Part shown: positions 8,588 to 14,779 of the stretch, piece after piece
Layout: every line of letters begins with the position of its first letter
Numbering within the stretch: position 1 is the stretch's first letter
Origin: Streptomyces sp. NRRL F-5122
GTDB lineage: Bacteria > Actinomycetota > Actinomycetes > Streptomycetales > Streptomycetaceae
Direction of reading: 5' to 3'
Length of the DNA stretch: 26,334 nt
NCBI RefSeq assembly: GCF_001507435.1
Contig: NZ_LMWH01000289.1
Span: 1 to 26,334, forward strand
The notes under the pieces: model-generated
What the model was told of the DNA's origin: nothing
Databases searched by the model: none
The model's input: the letters and a program-made list of their open reading frames with translations, nothing else
Program-made: the position numbers and the translations under genes

Positions 8588-9036
8588 TGGGCCTCCCACC
8601 GTGCAGGGACGTTCTCATCGAATCCGGGGATGTCCGGAGGGTTGCACGTCTTCACCGCTTCACGCTGCTCAATACCCGTTCCGTGAAAGGCAATGTACGG
8701 GCTGATGCGGTAGAAGTTGTAGTTACCGATACGTCCTCGGATGACCAGGATGCGGTGTTTGGCCAACTTCCTGTTGATCTTCCCGACGGCGTCGGTGGAC
8801 ATTCCCACGCGTTTGGCGATGTCCGCACCCGTCGCCCTCAGCGGCTCCATGCCCTCGGGCGAGACCCCGATCCACCACAGGACGAGGAACTTCTGGCTCG
8901 GCGTAAACGCTTTGGACTCGGTGATCGCCTCAACACGGGCCTTGTCAACCTGAGTATGCCTGCCGGAGAAGGCGTACGGCGCATAGGGGACCGGCTCGCC
9001 TGTATCGGCGTCGACCAGTCTGCGTACTGCTCCCAA
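8584..9036 (-). CDS. RepL-like winged-helix protein, first gene of the pair
   Basis: A 150-residue protein. After an N-terminal stretch with VPYAPYAFSGRHTQVDKARV comes a winged helix at about 44-120: TPSQKFLVLWWIGVSP, GADIAKRVGMSTDAVGKINR, and NYNFYRISPYIAFHG. The last block resembles the C-terminal wing of RepL plasmid replication proteins, which end in a similar (I/L)NPxxxF(K/R)G motif; overall identity is too low for a firm call. The start is a TTG at 9036 with GGAGGG four bases upstream; an ATG at 9092 is out of frame. Just upstream are a 7-bp inverted repeat (GGTTCAT 9070-9076, ATGAACC 9102-9108) and ACGTACATGAG (9111-9121), candidate sites for autoregulation or origin binding. Confidence 0.72.
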   Translation of the reverse strand: MGAVRRLVDADTGEPVPYAPYAFSGRHTQVDKARVEAITESKAFTPSQKFLVLWWIGVSPEGMEPLRATGADIAKRVGMSTDAVGKINRKLAKHRILVIRGRIGNYNFYRISPYIAFHGTGIEQREAVKTCNPPDIPGFDENVPARWEAQ

Positions 9037-9069
9037 CGGGCCCTCCGCGCAAAGGGGGTATTGGCTGAC

Positions 9070-9121
9070 GGTTCATGAGGGACGGCTGTCATGCCGACTA
9101 GATGAACCTAACGTACATGAG
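9070..9121. promoter_or_regulatory. Candidate operator upstream of the RepL-like pair
   Basis: GGTTCAT (9070-9076) and ATGAACC (9102-9108) form an inverted repeat spaced by 25 bases, followed by ACGTACATGAG (9111-9121). The 11-mer also occurs exactly at 8245-8255 in the loop and arm of the operon's terminator. A binding site for the winged-helix proteins is inferred, not shown. Confidence 0.4.
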
Positions 9122-9132
9122 CAGGAAGTCAA

Positions 9133-9345
9133 TTAACTCCGCCTGTCGGCCGTGTCGCTGAGCGACACACTCATGTATCCCTCTGTCCTGCCGCGCTCGC
9201 TCCAGCCCTGAATCATGTACACCACGTCAATCTGATACGTCTGACGGATCGTGGTACCCGGATCGTGGAATCGTGGTGCCGGGTTGCTCAGTCGCTGTGC
9301 CAGGCTGTTGAACCGCGGTGTGCGGTTTCTGGGACTGCGTGCCAT
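9133..9345 (-). CDS. Small hypothetical protein (70 aa)
   Basis: An open frame encodes a basic 70-residue product ending in VVYMIQGWSERGRTEGYMSV and SLSDTADRRS. The second half has balanced composition that looks coding; the Arg/Pro/Asn-rich first half does not. It lies 96 bases upstream of the RepL-like pair on the same strand. No ribosome site precedes the ATG at 9345, and I recognise no family. It may be a real short gene with a later start or a relic. Confidence 0.3.
   Translation of the reverse strand: MARSPRNRTPRFNSLAQRLSNPAPRFHDPGTTIRQTYQIDVVYMIQGWSERGRTEGYMSVSLSDTADRRS
9248..9276. repeat. Three short ATCGTGG repeats
   Basis: ATCGTGG occurs at 9248-9254, 9262-9268 and 9270-9276. The first and last copies sit in longer near-repeats (ATCGTGGTACCCGG and ATCGTGGTGCCGGG). 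They lie upstream of the RepL-like genes. Confidence 0.4.
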
Positions 9346-10237
9346 GGCTGAGGAAACTTTGCACTCAGGCCTGCCGATCGTTCACCACGGTCGGCGGAAC
9401 TGCTTAACGGTTCCACCGATCTTGGTTGTTCGAGTAATCTGCGCAGGTCAGAGCCCATATGAGGGGTGCGCTCTCTTGTCCTATCAGGAGCCGCTCCGTT
9501 ACACCTGGCAGCGCCACCGTGGCCGCCCAGGCTTTTGCGCTCGCACCAGTGGACATCGTGTCGTCCTGGAATCACCCTGCGGCAGCACTCAATATCGGAC
9601 AAACCCACCTCAGCGCCAGGACCCTTCACCTCATCCCGGTCTGGAGTTGTCAGTGAACCGCCCCATCGTGGCTGTGTCGGGCTATGGGCCTGCGCGCACG
9701 CACGACCCCGCCGTTTTCCGGCGCGCACGATCTGCGCCACGACGAAACCGATTCGCGCCGGGAAGCGGTGGGGCAGCGGGGTCCAGGGGCCGGCGAAGGC
9801 CCCTGGTACCACGCTGCCAAACCACCGAGGGAGTGCGACCATGCACCTAAGGACCCGTGAAGGACCGTCACGCCGACGGCTTGGGGTAGTTCTGGGCCGC
9901 GCTCAGGCACGCACCGGTACCACCAGGAGAGTTCTGCGGCGCGCGTGAGCCCAGAGACACAGACCCGTAGTGGGGACGGAGCGCGTAAACCTGGGCAGCC
10001 ATCCTCACCAGAGCCAGCTTCACAGGCTCAAGCCGACAACCACTTCATCCGGCTGGCAACCGGCGCTGCTGACGCCCTCGTGACCAGACATGCTTCTCTG
10101 CACTTCACCCTCGCGGGTGTACAGGGGTATGTGACTCGTCAAAGGGCCTCCGAGATCGATGGAGCTGGACTCAGTGGGAAGCGGACAGTGAGCGACAATC
10201 CCGCAGGCAAGAGGCCGCCGGTAGGATCGGCGCTCTC
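9346..10237. other. No identifiable gene
   Basis: Several long frames overlap on both strands, but none shows conserved motifs, consistent codon bias or a good ribosome site. It is probably decayed coding DNA. The barstar gene's promoter should lie near its right end, but I could not identify it. Confidence 0.35.
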
Positions 10238-11068
10238 ATGGGGAGAGCGATGCGAACATCAGTCCGTGGCAGGGAGGGGCAGAAGTGCGCTCTGACCTCC
10301 GATGAGGACGACGCTGACTTCTGGGGCTTCGCTCATGAGGCCGATGGGTTGTTCGCGCCACTGCCGGAGGAGGAGGGAGCGCGCCGAGTGCACCTCGCGG
10401 GTTGTCTCCCGCAGGGGCGCTTGCTGAAGAGCCTTGACCACGTCGGCAGTCGTCGCGCCGTGGCGGGGAACGCCTGGATGGACCTCCTCGACGCTGGCGG
10501 TGCCACCATGGGGTCCTACTTCGTCAACGAGGTCACCGTTGTCGACGTCCAGTCCTCTACCCGGGGAACCGACTTTGTCGACCTCACGGTGACGTTGTGG
10601 TGTGAGCAAGCCCTGCCTGGAGCGGACGCTGTGTGGGATCTGATCCGCACGGGGCAACTGAACCGCACTGGCATGTGGCACGAGCTTGATGCCGAGGGTC
10701 GACACATCTGGCTGTCGGTGGCTCTGTGGTCTCGGGAGTACCAGCGGGGGGACAGGCCCGACGCTCCCGACCATCAAGTGTTCACGTTGGACGGCGGACA
10801 TATCGTCAACATCGACAGCTTCTACTGCACACTGGGCGAAGGCATCAACGGCCCCGGCGGGTACTTCGGCTGGAACCTCGACGCTCTTATCGACTGCCTG
10901 AGACGGGGCTGGGGTGCCACCCCACCTTTCACCCTGCTATGGCAGCATTCGGCCGGGGCCAGGGCCCGATTGGTGGAAAGGCAGGAGACCGCCGATGGCG
11001 TGGCCACTCTGTTTGATCTGCTGCTGGAAATCTTCGACGAGCAAGGCATCCAGGTCATCCTGCAATGA
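10238..11068 (+). CDS. Barstar-family (ribonuclease inhibitor) domain protein with an N-terminal extension
   Basis: A 276-residue protein. The C-terminal 95 residues (about 181-276) match barstar. VFTLDGGHIVNIDSFYCTLG is the first strand and helix, GYFGWNLDALIDCL the signature helix with acidic residues that block the barnase active site in the classic complex, and LFDLLLEIFDEQGIQVIL the closing helix and strand. The first 180 residues hold a separate domain with VTVVDVQSSTRGTDFVDLTV and a Trp-rich strand region, which I cannot name. Classic barstar has about 90 residues, so this is one of the larger two-domain forms. No RNase or polymorphic-toxin gene is adjacent, so it is an orphan immunity-type gene in this window. 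The start may be the ATG at 10238 or the in-frame ATG at 10250; neither has an ideal ribosome site. Confidence 0.8.
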   Translation: MGRAMRTSVRGREGQKCALTSDEDDADFWGFAHEADGLFAPLPEEEGARRVHLAGCLPQGRLLKSLDHVGSRRAVAGNAWMDLLDAGGATMGSYFVNEVTVVDVQSSTRGTDFVDLTVTLWCEQALPGADAVWDLIRTGQLNRTGMWHELDAEGRHIWLSVALWSREYQRGDRPDAPDHQVFTLDGGHIVNIDSFYCTLGEGINGPGGYFGWNLDALIDCLRRGWGATPPFTLLWQHSAGARARLVERQETADGVATLFDLLLEIFDEQGIQVILQ

Positions 11069-11212
11069 CTGCTTGTGGATGCCAACAACCGCCTTGGGCT
11101 GGTTCATCCGGACTCCGAAAGGCGGCGAGTGGGGATTCCCAGGTCCACGGATGGCCTCCGTGCCCGTCGCTGGGTTTGCTCTCGCTTGGCGCGGAGGAAG
11201 CCAGGCCGCGAT

Positions 11213-11703
11213 TTGAGCACGTGGACGCTCGACCAACTGCAGATGTTCATCCGTGACGCCCGTGGTCAGCAACTTGAGACGGCACGGGTCGCCGCGCAAG
11301 GACAGGCCTACAACCCCAGCCATCCCCAAGAAGCCCGTCGCCAATGGGCGAAGCTGTCGCTGCTCGCGAACCGGCGCATGCCGAGGGAGCCTCCGCGAGG
11401 GTGGCCCAGCAGGACTTCATGCTCCGGATGTGGGTGATCGATCAGCTAGGGCCTGACGACACCGACTCCGACTGGAGTCCCGAGGCGCTGGCGTCCGACA
11501 CGCTCGACACACTGACCTTCACGCCGGCACAGGCCGCTGGTCTCGCTGAGGGCTGGCGCGATCTTCCCATCGAGCAGATCCGTGAGCTGCGGTCGCACAA
11601 GAACCTGACGACCCATCTGGGAAGCCTGGTCCGCTATTTGGCACCCAGCCCGGTCCATGAGCGACTCGTCGCCTGGACCGCGACCCGACCGCTCCTGCCT
11701 TGA
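11213..11703 (+). pseudogene. Frameshifted hypothetical protein
   Basis: Two frames each carry one half of a coherent protein. The first, from a TTG at 11213 with GGAGGAAG twelve bases upstream, reads STWTLDQLQMFIRDARGQQL and continues to about LSLLANRRM. The second reads EGASARVAQQDFMLRMWVID, then WSPEALASDTLDTLTFTPAQ and a closing HLGSLVRYLAPSP block to the TGA at 11701-11703. Both halves have strong GC-rich third positions, and the first frame loses sense between about 11380 and 11437. One net base change joins them. I do not recognise the family; it looks helical and soluble. It follows the barstar gene by about 145 bases on the same strand and could have been cotranscribed with it. Confidence 0.5.
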
Positions 11704-11761
11704 CCAGCCGCCAGCGATCAGACCGCCTCAACTGACGGTCTTCAAAGTGAAGTTCCGAGAA

Positions 11762-12069
11762 GCAGACGTGTTCGTGCTGGCAGGGGGGTGTCATAGGGGC
11801 GTCAGCAGGAGCCGAGCTCGACCTTTCGGCGGTCGAAGTGCTCCTCGAACGCGTCCCATTCCTGGTTGGTCGTCTCGAGGTATTCACCCTCGGGCCGAAC
11901 TTGGTGCCGTCGGCGCAGATGCTCCTGGTAGTGCCGGATGATGTCGTCGTCGACGACCGCGACGTACCCGCGGGTGGTCTGGATGTTGAGGTGGCTCAAC
12001 AAGGGCGCTCGGATGTGGATCGGCAGGCTGCTGTTGACCAGCTCGGTAGCGAAGTACGCCGATCTCGCG
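11762..12069 (-). pseudogene. C-terminal remnant of a tyrosine site-specific recombinase
   Basis: The frame reads YFATELVNSSLPIHIRAPLL, then SHLNIQTTRGYVAVVDDDII, RHYQEHL and EEHFDRRKVELGSC. HLN-Q-TTRGYVAV is the region around the C-terminal His and the nucleophilic Tyr of tyrosine recombinases. The frame starts after an in-frame stop near 12069, so the catalytic domain's first half is missing. At the other end a TGA (11802-11804) replaces an expected Gly codon before RPYDTP, and one extra C in a C-run then breaks the QHEHVC block. It is inactive by three independent lesions. Confidence 0.72.
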
Positions 12070-12087
12070 GCTGATCACACATTTGAA

Positions 12088-12157
12088 CGAAGAGCGGAGC
12101 TCCCGTGGCAGACGACGTGTTTTGGAAAACAAGTCGTGCTACCGGAGCTCCGCTTCG
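12088..12157. terminator. Long imperfect hairpin
   Basis: The left arm CGAAGAGCGGAGCTCC...GTGTTTT (12088-12123) pairs with the right arm AAAACAAGTCG...GGAGCTCCGCTTCG (12126-12157), with a few mismatches and bulges, around a two-base GG tip. It lies between convergent genes (11703 + and 12237 -), so a bidirectional terminator is the simplest reading. Its length also fits a small palindromic mobile element. Confidence 0.5.
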
Positions 12158-12181
12158 TGCGCCTGGCCGACGTCCAGATCC

Positions 12182-12234
12182 CCAGCCCACTGTGCGACCA
12201 CACCCAAAGCTGTAATTTCGCGACCTTGGGCTGG
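12182..12234 (-). terminator. Possible terminator after the NTF2-like/SDR operon
   Basis: CCAGCCCA (12182-12189) and TGGGCTGG (12227-12234) are perfect 8-bp arms immediately after the stop codon of the minus-strand NTF2-like gene. The intervening 37 bases make it a weak terminator candidate. Confidence 0.3.
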
Positions 12235-12236
12235 CT

Positions 12237-12626
12237 TTAGGGCGCGAGAAGGGAGACCTGGTAGTGGGCGATGAGCCATCCGTCGTCCGAACGGTTGATC
12301 AGGACGGCAAGTTTGGCGTCAACCACGGTTTGGTCGGTGAGGGAGAAGTCCACGGCCGCGTACCCGAGCACGAGGTCGGGTGACAGTCGCCTGCTCTCCA
12401 TGATGCGGTAGGAGGCGGACAGGCCTTCGGGCTGGGAGGCGTAGTAGTCGGCCACGCCCTGCCGGCCTACGGTGTAGGGGTGCGACCCCTGGAAGATCGC
12501 ATCCTTCGTGAAAAGTTCGGCGATTTCGTCGGGTTGGTGCCGGTCGACGGCATCCCTCCACCGGTCGAGAACACCACGCAGGATCGCTTCCGTGTCGTTC
12601 GTGCTGCCCCTTGCTTGTGTTCCCAA
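12237..12626 (-). CDS. NTF2-like / SnoaL-type protein (SgcJ/EcaC-like)
   Basis: A 129-residue NTF2-fold protein. TEAILRGVLDRWRDAVDRHQ is the first helices, DEIAELFTKDAIFQGSHP the cone-forming helix and strand, GRQGVADYYASQP the loop helix, and the strands GYAAVDFSLTD, KLAVLINRSDDGWLIAHYQV close the barrel. Similar proteins are annotated as SgcJ/EcaC-family or SnoaL-like; the ligand is unknown. The only in-frame start in reach is the TTG at 12626, one base after the SDR stop codon (12628-12630), so it is probably translated by coupling with the SDR. Together they form a two-gene unit. Confidence 0.78.
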   Translation of the reverse strand: MGTQARGSTNDTEAILRGVLDRWRDAVDRHQPDEIAELFTKDAIFQGSHPYTVGRQGVADYYASQPEGLSASYRIMESRRLSPDLVLGYAAVDFSLTDQTVVDAKLAVLINRSDDGWLIAHYQVSLLAP

Positions 12627-12627
12627 T

Positions 12628-13341
12628 TCAGTGGCCTGCGCTCATGCCGCCGTCAACGTGGAGGATCTCCCCGGTGACGAATGAGGCGTTCTCCAGGTAC
12701 ATCACCGCGTCCACGACATCGCTCAGCTCGCCCAACCGGCCGACCGGCTGGAGAGCGGCGAGGGTGTCGTGGGCCTCGCGCGGGTGCATGGGGGTATTGG
12801 TCGTGCCGGGAGACACGGCGTTAGAGCGGATGCCCCGGGTGGCGTACTCGATTGCCAGGGACTTCGTGGCGGACTGCAGCCCGCCCTTGGTCAGAGCGGC
12901 CAGCACGGAGGGCACGCGGGCGTCGGGGTTGTCGACAATGCTGGCGGTGATGTTGACGATGTGGCCGCTGCCCTGCTCGAGCATCTGCTCGACGGCGAGT
13001 TGGGTGATGCGGAAATACCCGTCGAGGTTTGTACCCGTGTAGGCAGCGTAGTCATCCAGCGTGTATTCGGTGAAGGGCTTGGCGATGAAGATGCCCGCGT
13101 TGTTGACGAGGGTGTCGACGCGGCCGTAGCGGTCGATTGCGGCAGCGACGACACGGTCGGCGGTGGCAGGGTCGGCTATGTTGCCCTGAATGGTCAGGAT
13201 GTCCGGGTCGTCGGTCGGGGTGATGGAGCGCGAGGTGGCGACGACGGCGTAGCCGAGCTTGCGGTAGGCGTCTACCAGGGCGGCGCCGATGCCCTGCGAG
13301 GCTCCAGTGATGATGGCGACCTTCTGCAGCGGTGTCTTCAT
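12628..13341 (-). CDS. Short-chain dehydrogenase/reductase family protein lacking the catalytic Tyr
   Basis: A 237-residue Rossmann protein of classical SDR length. It has the cofactor motif TGASQGIG (12-19), GNIADP at the adenine-binding site (53-58), NNAG (80-83), Asn105 and Ser134 in NITAS, and a C-terminal FVTGEILHVDGG. The usual YxxxK is replaced by ALTKGG: Lys152 is kept, but position 148 is Ala instead of Tyr. A Ser-Ala-Leu variant of this motif is known in a subset of SDR proteins, so it may be a divergent enzyme or a binding protein. Substrate and cofactor preference cannot be read; the residues after strand 2 (TSRS) would fit NADP(H) (weak inference). The ATG at 13341 has a GAAAGAAG ribosome site. 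It is followed by an NTF2-like gene in the same unit and is divergent from ridA-like 13632. Confidence 0.85.
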   Translation of the reverse strand: MKTPLQKVAIITGASQGIGAALVDAYRKLGYAVVATSRSITPTDDPDILTIQGNIADPATADRVVAAAIDRYGRVDTLVNNAGIFIAKPFTEYTLDDYAAYTGTNLDGYFRITQLAVEQMLEQGSGHIVNITASIVDNPDARVPSVLAALTKGGLQSATKSLAIEYATRGIRSNAVSPGTTNTPMHPREAHDTLAALQPVGRLGELSDVVDAVMYLENASFVTGEILHVDGGMSAGH

Positions 13342-13631
13342 GGTGAAGTTCTTCTTTCAGTGCGAGACGGCTTCCCTTGCCGGTCTACTAGCGTCTCGTA
13401 ATCTTGTTTTCCTTCCTCCGCAACGCTGTGGGGTATGTCATAGCCTCATCCCTAATATGACTCGGAGGTCGATCTGCGGCTTATTTAGCCAAAAGACTGT
13501 TTACACTTGCTGCATGATCTTGTACCGGCCCGAGAACCTCGCCGGCTTCAGAAGCGGCACCGGCCTGGCCCTCGACGACCCAGCCTCACCTTGACAAGCC
13601 GAAATAGGTCAAGAGCACTAGGGAGCGAGTC
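13342..13631. promoter_or_regulatory. Divergent intergenic region between SDR and RidA genes
   Basis: This 290-bp region must carry promoters for both directions. TTGAC (13591-13595) and GTCAA (13608-13612) form a short inverted repeat just before the RidA ribosome site, a possible operator. No regulator gene is present and no clear -35/-10 pair could be fixed. Confidence 0.3.
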
Positions 13632-14036
13632 ATGCCTGTTCAGGCGAGGGGATTCGGTTTTGGTATGCCGTGGGAGTCGCCCTACGGATACAGCCAGGCA
13701 ATCCAGGTCGGTGACACGGTGTACGTGTCTGGGCAGGTGTCTCATGACCGTGACGGCAACTTCGTGGGTGCTGGCGACTTCGAGCTCCAGGTCACAACCA
13801 CGCTGGCCAATCTGGACCTGGTGCTGGAGCACTTCGGGGCCAAGCGCAGCCAAATCGTGGAGAGCACGGTGCTGGTGAAGAACCTGCGGGAGAACTTCGA
13901 CGCGACGGCACGCCTTCACGCCGCGTACTTCGGAGAACACTGGCCCACCAGCACGACCATCGGTGTCTCTGACCTGGCACTGCCGGACCAGTTGGTGGAG
14001 ATCGGCGCGCTCGTGCGTCTCGACGTGAAGCCATAG
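13632..14036 (+). CDS. RidA/YjgF/Rid-family protein
   Basis: A 134-residue protein of the trimeric RidA/YER057c/UK114 fold. YSQAIQVGDTVYVSGQVSHD is the first conserved block, QVTTTLANLDLVLEHFGA the helix, and VLVKNLRENFDATARLHAAY with PTSTTIGVSDLALPDQLVEI the subunit-interface core. RidA enzymes hydrolyse reactive enamine/imine intermediates; the Arg that defines true RidA deaminases sits before the last strands, and here that position reads TTIGVSDL without it. The protein therefore more likely belongs to an Rid subgroup of unknown activity. Ribosome site AGGGAG (13620-13625) lies six bases before the ATG. It is divergent from the SDR and NTF2-like pair; such proteins often accompany amine or ketone metabolism (inference). 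Confidence 0.88.
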   Translation: MPVQARGFGFGMPWESPYGYSQAIQVGDTVYVSGQVSHDRDGNFVGAGDFELQVTTTLANLDLVLEHFGAKRSQIVESTVLVKNLRENFDATARLHAAYFGEHWPTSTTIGVSDLALPDQLVEIGALVRLDVKP

Positions 14037-14302
14037 GTCGGAGTCGACCTCGGCGTTGGGGTCACCACCTCGAGCACGAAGCCTCGCGGAAGGCAGGCCA
14101 GGACGGAGACGTGCCTGCGCCACCTCCGTGGAATTGCAGCCGCCTCGCAGGCCCTGAACCTGCCCCAGCGCAACTTGAGATGTGGACGCTGGGGGTATGC
14201 AGAAGCCCCGGAAGCGCGGCTCCCGCGACTCCGTCGCACGTCAAAGGTTCGCTGGCGAAAGGATCCTAGCCGTACTCGGGGTGCTGGACTGTCAAGGGCT
14301 CG
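14037..14302. other. No gene seen
   Basis: Short overlapping frames only; none has motifs or a good ribosome site. Confidence 0.3.
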
Positions 14303-14330
14303 GTCTGGACTCCGCGCGCGGAGTCCAGAC
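14303..14330. terminator. 28-bp perfect palindrome between convergent genes
   Basis: GTCTGGACTCCGCG followed directly by its exact reverse complement. It lies between the end of the RidA gene (+) and the end of the DUF6009-like gene (-), so a bidirectional terminator hairpin is the simplest role. A perfect palindrome with no spacer could also be a protein-binding site. Confidence 0.5.
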
Positions 14331-14377
14331 GGAAAGAGTGGACCCGACATGCTCAGCCCGCTCTTGTTTCTAATCGT

Positions 14378-14779
14378 TTACAGCGGGAGCTCGATCCCGA
14401 GTTCTCGCATCGCACTCGATGGGGGGCCGCCTTCTGACCGCTCGGTCTTGAAGCCCTTTACTCGAGCAGCAAGGGTGCGCGGGTCTACAGCTTCAGCCGG
14501 CGCACCCATGGCGTACAGGCCATCCGGATCGGTGTCGCGGTCATGGGGCAGAAGCCAGAAGACACGTCGCCGGAATGTTCCTGAGGACCGTGAGGGTTTA
14601 GCCGTGGGGCCCAGGAGCGCGTAACCGACCATGCGTCCGTCGCGGTGGTAAGCGGGCTTTCCCTTACGCGTGGGGAGCCGGTCGAGGCTCTGACGCACAT
14701 AGTCGAGATCGTTGATGTCTTCGAGCCAGATGAGGTCGGTTTCGTGGTTGATCTCGTCCTCGGTGATCAGGGAGCTCAT
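14378..14779 (-). CDS. DUF6009-like protein, last gene of the replication operon
   Basis: A 133-residue acidic-to-neutral soluble protein. Notable stretches are ETDLIWLEDINDLDYVRQSL, RLPTRKGKPAYHRDGRMVGY, the RRVFWLLPHDRD block and PDGLYAMGAPAEAVDPRTLA. I recall these as features of the Streptomyces DUF6009 family, whose function is unknown; that assignment is from memory. Its ATG overlaps the stop of the SF3 helicase gene as ATGA, so it is translationally coupled to the replication genes and is probably a replication accessory protein (inference). The gene ends near the 28-bp palindrome. Confidence 0.65.
   Translation of the reverse strand: MSSLITEDEINHETDLIWLEDINDLDYVRQSLDRLPTRKGKPAYHRDGRMVGYALLGPTAKPSRSSGTFRRRVFWLLPHDRDTDPDGLYAMGAPAEAVDPRTLAARVKGFKTERSEGGPPSSAMRELGIELPL

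Noticed and set aside
12769..13401. Plus-strand 210-residue frame opposite the SDR
   Set aside because: It is antisense to an SDR with intact TGASQGIG and NNAG motifs; the Gly/Val-rich composition is a shadow effect.
14303..14330. Telomere-type terminal palindrome of a linear replicon
   Set aside because: It is a single isolated palindrome inside the window, without the series of palindromes or the tap/tpg genes expected near a Streptomyces telomere.
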